Shown piece by piece: positions 53,741-64,000 of a stretch of 64,000 nt of DNA. Position numbers and translations under genes: made by a program. The notes below the pieces were generated by a model that worked only from the letters and a program-made list of their open reading frames with translations, had not been told where the DNA came from and made no database searches. The DNA lies in contig SWDT01000012.1 of assembly GCA_009193035.1 (NCBI GenBank), positions 372,001-436,000 on the forward strand, read 5' to 3'. The stretch is from Halicephalobus mephisto (Eukaryota > Nematoda > Chromadorea > Rhabditida > Panagrolaimidae). How positions within the stretch are numbered: position 1 is the first letter of the stretch; the number at the start of each line of letters is the position of its first letter.

Positions 53741-56242
53741 ATGGTCAGTTTTACTGAAAAAAGATCAGGTGGCATTTTCGTTTCGAAGGAAACAATTTTT
53801 GAAGAAATTCGTCCTGGACATAAGCTGCAAAAATTCACAGCTTTAAGTCCTGAAAATAGATCGGAGAACTGGCTATCGGTCAAGTAAAAATCATTCAAAA
53901 ACGAATTTTCAACTTTCGTCGTAAAAAAATAAAAATTTTAAAAATCTGTTTCGAAATAAATTAAAAATTCAAAAATCATGGAAATAATTTTTTTGTTTAT
54001 TTAAAAACAATTTTTCCAAATTGAAAAATAATTTTCTTGCAAATTCAAAAAAATTTTTAAAAAAGTTATTTTTAAATTTGAAAACATCTAAAATAATTTT
54101 TTAAATTCAAAAATAACTTTTTTTAAAATTTTAAAATATTTAAAATAATTATTTTTATTTAAAAAAATTAAAAATAACTTTTTTTTAAATTTTTTAAATT
54201 AAAAATAACTTTTTTTAAATTTTTTTAATTAAAAATAACTTTTTTTTTAAATTTTTTTAATTAAAATTAACTTTTTTTAGAAATATTTAAGATATTTTTT
54301 TATTTGAAAATTATAGAAAAATATAGTTTTTATAGTATTTTTAAAATTAGTTTATTTGATGAACTTCCGAATGAAAAAGGAAACTTAACAATCATGAGAG
54401 TCATTTTTCTCATTCCCATGGAAGATCCCAGATTTGACTTAAAAAACGTCAGATCTCGAGAAAAAAGAAAGGCAAAATTAAAATCAGCTGCTTTTTTCAT
54501 TTTTTTGTTGTTGACTCAAATTGTTTCCAACATTAAAATCGAAGAATCAAAAATCGAACTAAGGTGTGATTTTCGAAAATCATAGTATTACAAATAACAA
54601 AAATATGTGGGTGAAGTTTCGGGAAATAATATTTTAAAAAGTTTTCGAATTTTTCACTGAAAATAAAGTTTTAAAAATTAGATTTTATGTGATTTTGGAA
54701 AGTTTTGAAATCATCCAAAAAATTTCGAAATCATATTACTGTAAAAAGAGAAAATTATCATTAAAAATTAAAAATTATTTCGTAACGAATTTTTAGATTC
54801 TTCCAATTAAGACCGAAAATTATAAAAATTAGTATTTATATAGTTGTAGAAAATTTCGAAATCATACTACTGTAAAAAAAGAAAATTATCATTAAAAATT
54901 AAAAATTAAAAATTATCTTGTAACGAATTTTTAGATTCTTCCAATTAAGACCGAAAATTATAAAAATTAATGTTTACATGACTCTATAAAATTCAAAAAT
55001 CACAGTAATCTAAAAAAACCTCAAAAAAATGATCTTCAAGCGGATTTTTAGATTTTCCACTTGGGACCGAAAATTATAAAATTTTACATTTACACAGTTG
55101 TCTAAAGTAGCAAGGGGATACTGTAAAAAATAAAAATATTACAAAATTTCGAAATATTGTCTCTAAGCGAATTTTCAGATTTTCCACTCGGAACCAAAAA
55201 TTGTAAACTTTTTTCTGATTCTAGAAAATTCAAAAATAATATTATTCTAAAAATTCAAAAATATTTTTTTATAAATTTTAATAAAATTATCCGGATGTGA
55301 ATTTTTAGGAATTTCTAATTAAAAAATTGTGAAAGTTTTTGTTTACATAGTTTCGCAAAATTGGAGCATCTAAAACTTTTCAAAAACCGTAGAGAAAGTT
55401 CACCGAAAAAAAATTATTTTCTTCGTTCAAAAATGGCCTTGAAATACAAGTACGAGACCAGATAATCCTTTTTGTGGAAAAAGTTTTATGGGAAAACTGA
55501 CATGTAATGAGAGCTCAATGGAGGAAATTATATAATTATAAAAATTAAAAATAAAAGTTTCTGTAAAATTAACAAAAATAAAATTTTGGAACTTTCTGAA
55601 AAGATTCAGAATTTTAGGTTTCAAATTGGTTTCAAATTTTAGAAATTATTTTAGAAAATTTAGAAATTTTAGATTTTAGAAAATTTTAGATTTTAGAAAA
55701 TTTTAGAAATTGTAGAAATTTTAGATTTTAGAAAATTTTAGAAATTTTAGATTTTAGAAAATTTTAGAAAAGTTGGAAAATTTTAGAAATTGTAGAAATT
55801 TTTTTTATGATTTTAAAATACTCCAAAAATTTCTCAAAAAACTCCAGAAAATCCTGAAAAGTAGCTACAGTATTTTAGAAATTTCTTAAAAATCTTAGAA
55901 GATTTCAAAAATTCTAGAATGTTTTAAAAATTTATTAAAACTTCAGAAAATTTCAAAAATTAATTAATTTTGGAAAATTGGATTCAAAATTAATAAAAAT
56001 TAAAATTATTTTTGAGTAAATCAATCTTGGATTTCTAAAATCCATTTTTTTATCCGCCACAAAGCTGCCGAAATTAATTTTAGAGCCAAGTTGAGGATGG
56101 AAGACAGCTGCTTTTTGTTGACGGCCTCGTTGTTGAAGGATTGTGGGGCAACAAGAAGGAAGCAATCGGCAATTTTCGGATTAAGAAAGATCAGGAAAAA
56201 TCTTTATCCACGTCGCTGGATCTGAGTCCACAAATAAGAAAG
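53741..56242 (+). CDS. unrecognised multi-exon gene, 5' exons (3' structure uncertain)
   Basis: Exons 53741-53883, 54336-54563 and 56086-56242 join in frame (AA|T, AG|C) to about 176 residues. Their composition differs sharply from the surrounding AT-rich repeats: MVSFTEKRSGGIFVSKE, EIRPGHKLQKFTALSPEN, NIFKISLFDELPNEKGNLTI, PMEDPRFDLKNVRSREKR, then a hydrophobic span (AAFFIFLLLTQIVSN) and VEDGRQLLFVDGLVVEGLWG. This looks like a membrane-associated protein, type II or with an internal anchor. Acceptor choice for exon 3 is forced: TTTTAGAG|C gives a continuing frame, the alternatives do not. What follows exon 3 is unclear. I know no family with this text. Possible 3' exons lie at 58051-58370. 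Confidence 0.45.
54715..55330 (+). repeat. tandem repeat, unit about 130 bases, about four to five diverged copies
   Basis: Units begin near 54719, 54849, 54986 and 55105. The anchors AATTTCGAAATCATA, TACTGTAAAAA, GAATTTTTAGATT and CCGAAAATTATAAAA recur in order. The array lies in the intron between exons 2 and 3 of the tentative gene. Confidence 0.75.
55640..55960 (+). repeat. short-period repeat TTTTAGAAATTTTAGATTTTAGAAA
   Basis: Repeats of GAAATTTTAGATTTTAGAAA of period near 20 occupy 55660-55810, followed by AAATTTC/TTAAAA-rich text. It is a simple-sequence expansion without function visible. Confidence 0.6.
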
Positions 56243-56399
56243 GTTCTTTGTAACATGTGTGATTAAGTTAAGAATAGATTTATTTATCCACTTGAGACAT
56301 GTACTCGATGTCTTACATGTGTATTCAATCTGGTGATTTTTTCGAAGGAAAAACGGAGGAGAAAATTGTGAAATATTTGGCCGGAAGTAGAACAAATCA

Positions 56400-56830
56400 T
56401 TTTAAATTTTTCATTAAAAAGTAAAAAATAAATCATTTTAAATTTTTCATTAAAAAGAAAAAAATAAATCATTTTAAATTTTTCGTTAAAAAGTAAAAAA
56501 TAAAAATTCCATCAAAATTTAAAAAAGTTCAAATTTTTCATTAAAAGTAAAAAATTAAAATTTCACTAAAAATAAAAATAAAATTTTTACTAAACAATAA
56601 AAAATAAATCATTTTAAATTTTTCATTAAAAAGTAAAAAATAAATCATTTTAAATTTTTCATTAAAAAGAAAAAAATAAAAATTTTATCAAAATTTAAAA
56701 AACTTCAAATTCTTTATTAAAAGTAAAAAATAAAAATTTCACTAACAATAAAAATAAAATTTTTACTAAAAAATAAAAAATAATTTTAAATTTTTCACTA
56801 AAAATAAAAAATGAAATTTCTACTAAAAGT
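56400..56830 (+). repeat. tandem repeat with ATTTTTCATTAAAAAGTAAA core
   Basis: Units of about 40 bases (AAATCATTTTAAATTTTTCA then TTAAAAAGTAAAAAAT) recur at least six times, in two blocks with the same internal order (56400-56570 and 56600-56780). The larger block is therefore itself duplicated, with a period near 200. Confidence 0.7.
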
Positions 56831-57280
56831 ATAAAAGTTTCAGTTTTAGATTCTAAATATAAATTTCGAAATTTTACAATGAGGTCAAAGGTCAAAAAGC
56901 TGATTTCCAAAGTACAGTATTTGAATTTAAAATTTTCGTTTTCAAAATCGTCTGTATTTGAATTAAAATTAAATTCAAAATTGTGTTAAAATAGAAAATT
57001 AATTAAAGAATTTCAAAGCGGAAATTGTTTTTTCTTTTTTTTTGCATCATAATATTCTCAATGAAAAATTTTTGAAATAAATTATTTTTCAAATTTCCAA
57101 AAAATTGAAAGTTGTCCCGAAACGAAAAATTCATAATTCATGGAGTCCTGAAAGGAAAATTATTATTTTTTATTTTTTGTTACAGTATGGATAAAAACGG
57201 ATTTTCGTTTTTAGATTCATGAATTTTCAAATGTAAGAAAATCGAAAACCTGTTTTCAAGTGAAAAACCCACAATCAAAG

Positions 57281-57785
57281 AAATCCTAAAGTAAAGATGA
57301 TTTTATTTTTTATATATCATGATGAACGAAAAATTTTATTTTAAAAATGGTTAACTTTCAAATGAAAGAAAATAGTTATTTTTAAATAAAAAGTTTAAAA
57401 TTAAATGAATCCTAAAGTAAAGATGATTTTATTTTTTATATCATAATGAACAAAAAACTTTATTTTAAAAATGGTTAATTTTCAAATTAAAGAAAATAGT
57501 TATTTTTAAATAAAAAGTTTAAAATTAAATGAATTATAAAATAAAAATAATTTAATTTTTTTTATATATCATGATGAACGAAAAATTTTATTTTAAAAAT
57601 GGTTAATTTACAAATTAAAGAAAATAAAAAGTTATTTTTTTAAATTTAAATTAATAAATTATAAAATAAAAATAATTTTATTTTTTATATCATCATGAAC
57701 AAAAAACTTTATTTTAAAAATGGCTAATTTTCAGATTTAAAAAAATAGTTATTTTTAAATAAAAAGTTTAAAATTAAATGAATTA
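57281..57785 (+). repeat. tandem repeat of about 122 bases, four copies
   Basis: Copies start near 57281, 57407, 57530 and 57652. Each contains TAAAGATGATTTTATTTTTT, ATATCATGATGAACGAAAAA, TTTTATTTTAAAAATGG and TTAATTTTCAAATTAAAGAA in the same order; the first two copies are most alike. Confidence 0.85.
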
Positions 57786-58050
57786 TACAGTAATATTGAT
57801 ACTGGTTTTATTATATCATCAGAAATCAGAAATTGTCGTTTTGAGAGTCAATAATTTTGAAATTTAAGAAAACTAAGAACTTGTTTAAAACTGATATTTC
57901 TCTATGAACCCGTTTTTTGACCTTATTTTTTGCAAAAAAAAGACTAATAAAAGGTCAAGAATACGATGATTCATTTCATCGGGAATTGAATTAATCTCAT
58001 TACTAATCTTTTACTTTTTCTAAATATCCATAATCGTCCACATATTACAG

Positions 58051-58370
58051 TACTTTTTAACGATTTCCTTGTTCTTCGAAAAATACTGATTATTGGTGTT
58101 GATGGAATGTGCGGCTCGCCGACAACAAAGAAATCCAACTCGTAAAATTTGGCAAGTGTGATTTTATTGAGTGTAAAGTTTACAGATAAGCCAAATATGC
58201 ATTTTCAATGGTGTCAAAGTTTACACAATAAAGAAAACAACTTTGAAGAAGTAATAATTCCTCGACAAATTTTGATCTTGAATGATTTTTTCGAAGATAA
58301 TCGAAAATTTTTGTTGAATTTTTTATTTTCGAATTTATCTAATACCGTATCAAGTTCCGAAATTCCGTAA
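58051..58370 (+). CDS. candidate terminal exons of an unrecognised gene
   Basis: A possible exon at 58051-58095 (LFNDFLVLRKILII) splices by an intron of about 90 bases to 58186-58370, giving DKPNMHFQWCQSLHNKENN, EEVIIPRQILILNDFFEDNR and a stop. The coding-like composition stands out from flanking repeats, and the splice (G|AT) keeps the frame. Whether these exons belong to the gene starting at 53741, 1.8 kb upstream across repeats, cannot be decided from sequence alone. Confidence 0.35.
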
Positions 58371-58379
58371 TTATTGATT

Positions 58380-58700
58380 TTCAGTTTTTGCCTCGACTGG
58401 AAAATTCTGAAAATTTACATTAAATTTTTCAGAATTTTATTTTTATTTTTTTAATTTTTAAAATAAGTTTGAAAATGATGTAAATAAAATTTTTAATTTT
58501 TGGTCTCGACTGGAAAATTCCGAAAATTTACATTAAATTTTTCAGAATTTTATTTTTATTTTTTTTTTTAATTTTTAAAATGTTTGAAAAAGATGTAAAT
58601 AAAATTTCTAATTTTTAGTCTCGACTGGAAAATTCTGAAAATTTATATTATGAATTTTTTTTGTTCTAATTGGAAAGTTTTAAAAATTGCTTCGAAATTA
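58380..58700 (+). repeat. tandem repeat of about 115 bases, three copies
   Basis: Copies start near 58384, 58498 and 58615 with the anchor CTCGACTGGAAAATTCTGAA, then TTTACATTAAATTTTTCAGA and AAAATTTTTAATTTTT. The third copy is truncated. Confidence 0.8.
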
Positions 58701-61134
58701 TTCTATTAGAATTTCATTTATTTATTTTTATTTTTGATGACAATGTGACTTCAGAATCTGCTGGAAAATATTGCAAAATTTATAATTATAAATTTTACAA
58801 TTTTTATTGAAAGCAGAAAATCCCAAAAATTTCCTTAGAAACCATTTTTGTCAGAATTTTATTTCATTTTTATTTCCCGTAATAATGTGATTTCAGAATA
58901 TATCAAAATTTTCAAAATTTCCGGAATCATAAAAGTACTAAATTTTACCTTAACTTTAATTGAGAATTTTTGAAATTTCTACAAAGATGATTTTTGAAAT
59001 TTCTAAAAAGATGATTTTCGAAATTTTTAAGATTTCTGCAAAGACGATTTTTAAAATTTTTATAAAGATGATTTTTGGGATTTTTGAAATTTCTACAAAG
59101 ATGATTTTTGAAATTTTTTTAGTACTTAATCTTTAGAGAAAGTGACTTTTCGGAAAGATTACTTTTTCGAATCGGTGCGTGACAGAAATCCGCATTCAAC
59201 CTGCACTGAGAAATAACCCGCTTCAACTGATGAATCAATCATTTTGGATTTTGCCTCGGGCTTTTTTGAAAACGGGCTTTTAGTCAAGGAAAGGACCAAA
59301 AAAGTAACTAACCTTGAGAGTGATTTTTCTCAATTACAATTACGTAGAAATTTCGAAAACCTGACAGAATCCCGTAGGAATTTCCAAAAATTTCTATAAT
59401 TGTTCAAAAATTTGTGAAAACTTTTAAAACATTGTAGGAATTTTTTGAATTTTTATGAATTTTTTTATAAATTTTTCAATGTTTTTGAAAAAAAGTAAAA
59501 ATTTATCCGAAATTTCAGAATTCAGTGTGAAATTTAAAAAATCCACAAATAAGTGGTGATTTTTAGCATTTTATAAGAACTTTCAAAACAGTAAAAGATT
59601 ACAAATTTTTAAAAATTCAAAAGTTTTTGAAAATCTTTGAAAATTTTACAAAAACTTTTTAGAAATCCTCTAAAATTCAAAAAAGCTCCTATAAATTCTT
59701 TAAAATTTAATTAATATTTTAAAAAATTTTCTAAAAATTCACAAAACTTTTTAAAAATCTTCTAAAATTAAAAAAAAAGCTTTTAAAAATCATTCATAAT
59801 CTCCTAGAAATTTCATAATCTTCCAAAATTTTTCATAATCTCATCAAAATTTTCGAAATTAAATAAAAAAATCAATAATTTTTCAAAATTTTTCATAAAT
59901 TTTTAATAATTTTTTAATAATTTTTCAAAATTTTTTAATAATTTTTAAAAAATTTTTCATAAATTTTAAAAAATTTTAATTTATTCCGAGATATATTTGT
60001 AAATTACATATTTTAATTTTTTCCACAATATAATTCTCTTTGTTTTTTCTGACATCAATTTCAAAATCGATATAAAAATCCAAAAACGTTAAAAATCTGT
60101 TTCTATTTTTGAAATACTTTTGATCTGATTTTTCTGTCTTTGTGATTTATAAGAATTTCCGGCGTAGTTTTCGTTGACGAATTTGGGCTTCATTATTGAA
60201 TATTACACTGATCGGTCAATTTCTATTTGTCATTTCATTGATTTCCAAAAACGTGATTGAAGTAGGGGGATAGACGAAATTTTTCATTACTTTATTATTC
60301 TAAAAATAAAATTATTTATTAAAAAACAGAATTTGGATATTTTTAGTAAAATAATTTTATTTAAATCGTCCAAATTAAATTTATTTTTAAAAAAGTTCAA
60401 ATTCCTCTATTTTTGTAATTTTATGAAACTTTTAGGCCTTTTTATTTTTAAAATTATTCTTTGAATTTAATTTTTATTTCTTACTGTATTTTTTATTTTC
60501 TAAAAAGTTTTAATTTCTTTGTTTTTATAATTTAACAAAAATTTTAAAACTTTTTATTTCTTGTAATATTTTTAAAATTATTCTTTGAAATGTGATTTTT
60601 TATTTCTTACTGTATTTTTTATTTATAAAAAGTTTTAATTTCTTTGTTACTGTAATTATGTAAATTTCAGGGTTTTTTGTTACAGTATCTATTTTTATTT
60701 CAGGACTCAGATTTTATTAATTTTCCTACCATGTTTGATTACTGTATTTTTGAAAGTTTTTCTTACAGTAACTTATTTTTTGTAACATTTAGTTGTTCTT
60801 TGATGTTCTACAGTACATTGATTTTTCTGTTTATCTTTTATTCATTATTATATTTACATATTTTCAAAAATATTCTAAAATTTGCCAAATGTTTCTAAAA
60901 AAGTTTTTATTATTTTTCATTTCCAAACTTGGCGAAAATTCACCCCCATATCCTTCTGTGACGTCATTTTTCACTTATCATTTTGCTTTCTGTTTTCCAT
61001 AATTTTGTCTGTTTATAGTTCATCTTAAAAATTTGATGTTTTTTAATGAAAAATAATCTAAATTATTTCAGTTGTGTTTATTCAAAACTAAAACAAATAT
61101 TTTTAAAAATTTATAAAAGTTGTTCATCAACGAA
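58701..61134. other. long AT-rich spacer upstream of the BPI-family gene
   Basis: This stretch is built of simple AAATTTT-type runs and short degenerate repeats (for example AAATTTCTACAAAGATGATTTT at about 58975-59110). A plus-strand Phe-rich frame at 60677-60898 shows background composition. A small high-complexity patch at about 59160-59300 and another at about 60150-60260 have no open frame and could be remnants or regulatory DNA. Nothing firm. Confidence 0.4.
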
Positions 61135-63440
61135 ATGATGCAACTCGGATTCGTCGTTATTTTGATTTTTTTTACTGTTGTTCATGGAAAAGAATTTAAT
61201 TTCGATTTTGATTCTACAGAATTCAAAAATGATCATTTTCTGTTCAGAACTCTTAGAAAAAGAAGATTGGATACTGTAAACGATGAAAACGAAAAAATCC
61301 CAGGAATTGTCGTAAAATTGACAGAAAAAATGGGAAATATATTTTTATCAAAAAAGTCATATGAGATGATGGAGAAGAAACTCGAGGGCAAAGTCCTGGA
61401 AACTATCAAATTCAAAGCTTTGCAGATGAATGTTACGGTATTTGAGCCGGAATTGGTCAAAATAGAAATGCCTGAAATTAAATTTGAGGTAATTTTTAAA
61501 ATTAAAAATTAGATAAATGAATTTCAAAAATTTTCAATTATTATGATTTTTGAAATTTTTGAAAATTATAAATAAAAAATTTTTAGTTTTTTGGTTTTAA
61601 ATAAAAAATTGCAAAAAATCCATATTTTCGGACTTTTGTGACAAATATTTTTTGTTTAAAAAATTATGTAAAAAATAAATTTAAAAATGAATATTAATTT
61701 TTGAATTTTTTTTGACGAAAGAATTCGTTCATTTTCATTAATTATTTAATATTTAAATTTAAGTGCACTATTGTTTCGTTTTTTGCATCAAAATAATTTT
61801 CAAAAATATGAATAATTAGAGAAAATTAAATTCATAATTAAAAATAAATTTTAAAAATAATAGATTTCGAAACAATAACCAGCAAATATATTCAATTTCA
61901 AATAATTTTGAATTTTTTTGTTTAATAAAAAAATTAATTTTTAATATTAATAAAAATGAATTTTTAATTTTAATAAAAGTGAATTTTTTAAATTTAATAA
62001 AAATGAGTTTTTTAAATTTCAATAAAAATGAGTTTTTTAAATTTAGTAAAAATGATTTCTTTTAATTTAATAAAAATAAAATTTCTTTAAATATAGTAAA
62101 AATAAGTTTTTTTAATTTGGTAAAAATAAGTTTTTTAAATTTCGTAAAAATAAGTTTTTTAAATTTAGTAAAAATAAGTTTTTTAAATTTCAATAAAAGT
62201 GGATTTTTCAGATCAAAGAACCTCATTCTCTTCTGATCTCCTCGAGGGACGGCCAAGCCAGATTCAAGGGTCTCTACAAGGGTGTCTACAGGACAATCAG
62301 AGACGGGTATTCCTATGTGGATTTGACTGGTCTAAATCTCAGTTCAGAATTGAAATTAATGAGATTAAGTAAAGATTCAATCATTGCAAAAGTAAAAAAT
62401 TGCAAATTTTCTACTGATTCTACTGTAGTTGACATGAAACCGCCGTTGTTTGCTCAAGCTGATCAGATATTTCTCGAGACATTTGGGACTTTGATTGAGA
62501 AAAAAATTTGCGGAGAAGTCGAAAGTTGGGCCGGTGTTATCGGGAGGTCGTTCATGGAAGGGCTCGAAAATGCACCGGCTGAATTGGAGGTGAGTCAGAA
62601 CGATAATTTTAGAAAAACCGAAAAATGTGATTTCGACATTGTCTGAAATAAAATTCAACATTGATTTCCAATAATTTCAAAAAATTACTTTTTCGATATT
62701 TAGGGAAATTTTGAAAAATTTATTTCCAATAATTTTGAAAAGTATTTTGGAAAAAATTAAAAATCACTTTTTAGCCTTTGAATGGGTCTGTTTTTAATGC
62801 AGAATTCGTGTCGGAACCGGAGTCGACGAAATCAGGATTATTGCTGTCCATAGATGGCCAGTTCTCGAAGTCCCTCCCGACGGACCTCGACAGAACCAAA
62901 GTCCACATCCACCAAGCTGATTCTGACTACATGGTCTACAGTTACATCTCCGACTTTGTTTTCAACTCTTATCTAACTCAATTCAAGGAAAAAGAACTCG
63001 ATTTAGAACTTCCGGAAGAATATTCCAGACTTTTGAAAACTTCTTGTTCTTCGTCTAATTGTCTCGGAGATTCCCTGTCTTTCCTTTCTGAAGAGCATCC
63101 TGATTCCCGTGCGAAGGTTACTGTAGGTTTCACAAGCTCTCCTTCTGTGGAATTCTTCGAAAATGGAGCCAAGATGACCCTTGGATTATCTCTCCACTTA
63201 TTTGTCAAAGAAAAACTAATCGGATCTGTTAACTTCGTCGTTGATTCTTTCATCGAGAAGTTCGAAATCAACGCAGATATGGATTCAGAAGAAAACGATG
63301 TTGGAGAAGACTACAAACTAAAAGCGAAAATTGTGTTGAATAACGTCGACGTGATTTCCACTTTCGTGGAGGACAAACGGGCCCTCGGATTCGTCGAAAA
63401 CTTCAAGGACTTGATGGAGAGAAATAAACCAGCTGTTGAA
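61135..63440 (+). CDS. BPI/LBP/PLTP-family lipid-binding secreted protein (partial at 3' end)
   Basis: Three exons in the window, 61135-61488, 62212-62589 and 62775-63440, all phase 0, encode 466 residues. The last exon ends at a GTAAGT donor, so the gene should continue beyond 64000. It has a signal peptide (MMQLGFVVILIFFTVVHG). The N-terminal barrel shows the BPI pattern: PGIVVKLTEKMGNIFLSKKS, a Lys/Glu helix, MPEIKFEIKEPHSLLISSRD, CKFSTDSTVVDM, an IFLETFGTLIEKKICGEVES helix, and in the third exon VHIHQADSDYMVYSYISDFV, equivalent to the VYFGASSYFFN start of the second half. Family members bind lipopolysaccharide or phospholipids in extracellular fluid; nematodes have several, mostly uncharacterised. 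An apparent TATAAAAG 17 bases before the ATG is too close to serve as a TATA box. Confidence 0.8.
61940..62200 (+). repeat. short tandem repeat, unit about 24 bases, in BPI-family intron 1
   Basis: About ten copies of TAAAAATAAGTTTTTTAAAT (with TTCG, TTAG or TCAA variants) run directly up to the acceptor of exon 2, ending about 20 bases before it. Confidence 0.8.
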
Positions 63441-63738
63441 GTAAGTTTATTATTCAAAATTTAAATAATTAAATTCAAAAAAATTAGGATTTCGATTTAA
63501 AATTATTATTTCGGAAATATTTTACAAAAAAAGTTTTTTAAATTGATTTTTAAACTAAATTGTAACTCATTTTGAAGTCCGTGAAACATGTATTCAGAAT
63601 CCTACATTCGTCTTCGGGGGTATTTTTCTGAAACATATTGTTGTGACTTGGCGTAGAACAAATAAGGAGAAATGTACCTGAGTCTTTATAGAACAATAAG
63701 TCACAATCTTCCATAGAAAAAATATTATTAAACAACAA

Positions 63739-63906
63739 CACAGGTAATTTGCAATCACCGCTACCTGAATACAATCAAACACCTTCGATTGCATTCAGTT
63801 ATAATCAATTTTTTCTTGATTGCAGTCATCACCATAGATTACACTCATTTAGAATCCAATCTATTGACAATTATATTCAGTTAGCAGTGATTGCAAATTA
63901 CCTGTG
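63739..63906. mobile_element. MITE-like element with about 30-base terminal inverted repeats
   Basis: The element starts CACAGGTAATTTGCAATCAC and ends GTGATTGCAAATTACCTGTG; the arms continue inward (CGCTACCTGAAT against ATTCAGTTAGCA) with about two mismatches over 32 bases. Total length is 168 bases. The interior contains TTATAATCAATTTTTTCTTG and no coding capacity. No obvious target-site duplication is seen. Its interior (63775-63856) is repeated at 63920-64000. Confidence 0.7.
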
Positions 63907-63919
63907 AGGGAAAAATGCC

Positions 63920-64000
63920 TCAAACACCTTCGATTGCATTCAGTTATAATCAATTTTTTCTTGATTGCAGTCATTGTCATCTATTACACTCATTTAAAAC
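63920..64000. repeat. second copy of the MITE interior, cut by the window edge
   Basis: Matches 63775-63856 at an offset of 145 bases, with nearly perfect identity for the first 56 bases (CAAACACCTTCGATTGCATT then CAGTTATAATCAATTTTTTC), diverging later. The left terminal inverted repeat is absent from this copy. Confidence 0.75.

Noticed and set aside
56243..56272. Possible 30-base intron (GTTCTTTG...GTTAAG) after exon 3 of the unknown gene
   Set aside because: It would open a Cys-containing C-terminus, but both splice signals are weak and the extension cannot be checked by composition.
60677..61002. Phe/Leu-rich plus-strand frames resembling membrane segments
   Set aside because: Composition equals that of the T-rich background and there is no Met/splice context; hydrophobicity is a by-product of TTT/TTA codons.
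61111..61118. TATAAAAG as a TATA box for the BPI-family gene
   Set aside because: Only 17 bases before the ATG, so transcription would start inside the coding region.
1..64000. CRISPR arrays, phage, plasmid or bacterial-type operons
   Set aside because: Spliceosomal introns throughout and metazoan proteins on both strands; direct repeats seen are AT-rich tandem arrays without unique spacers of constant length.

Overview
The window reads as nuclear DNA of a rhabditid nematode. Genes are intron-rich, with many introns of about 40-50 bases bounded by GT and TTTCAG/TTTTAG. Several start codons sit directly behind a TTTCAG-like acceptor, as expected for spliced-leader trans-splicing. Same-strand genes lie 120-180 bases apart in operon-like groups, and spacers are very AT-rich. 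Nearly every recognisable protein is closest in kind to a Caenorhabditis gene. The trio MRPS16 / C2H2 zinc finger / IL-17-receptor-like appears to repeat a gene order I recall from the C. elegans F56D1 region (from memory, not checked).

Layout. 1-724: 3' end of an RS/RD-rich splicing-type protein (CWC22-like). 2304-4836 (+): flavin-containing monooxygenase. 5631-7961 (+): unrecognised secreted, probably GPI-anchored protein. 10555-7972 (-): probable operon NDUFB5 then glucuronyl C5-epimerase (hse-5). 13024-13725 (+): Y-box protein. 16272-15175 (-): probable operon NDUFA7 then UQCRQ. 16733-18540 (+): selenocysteine lyase. 20650-18591 (-): Cys-rich secreted protein. 23113-21061 (-): TRMT10C-like mitochondrial tRNA methyltransferase. 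23727-27343 (+): DHX37 helicase. 27354-31017: small secreted-protein genes, a duplicated gene fragment and a decayed LINE. 31275-32834 (+): NLE1. 33459-38124 (+): BAZ1A/ACF1-like remodeller subunit. 41432-38974 (-): probable operon of an unknown P/Q/S-rich protein then deoxyhypusine synthase. 44541-43393 (-): queuosine salvage glycosidase. 44859-48908 (+): probable operon MRPS16, zinc finger, ILCR-1. 52749-49118 (-): calmodulin-like. 53741-58370 (+): tentative unknown gene. 61135-63440 (+): BPI/LBP-family gene that probably continues past the window.

Themes. Many genes serve mitochondria (NDUFB5, NDUFA7, UQCRQ, TRMT10C, MRPS16) and ribosome or translation functions (DHX37, NLE1, DHPS, QNG1). 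The last 15 kb is dominated by AT-rich tandem repeats and ends in a MITE-like inverted-repeat element. I see no bacterial-style system, CRISPR array or intact transposon. The less ordinary items are a possible 28-base intron, a 33-codon secreted peptide gene with a TATA box, a dyad promoter motif shared by NLE1 and the QNG1/MRPS16 promoter, and several unrecognised secreted proteins. All exon models were built by hand from splice consensus and reading-frame continuity; no alignment was run.
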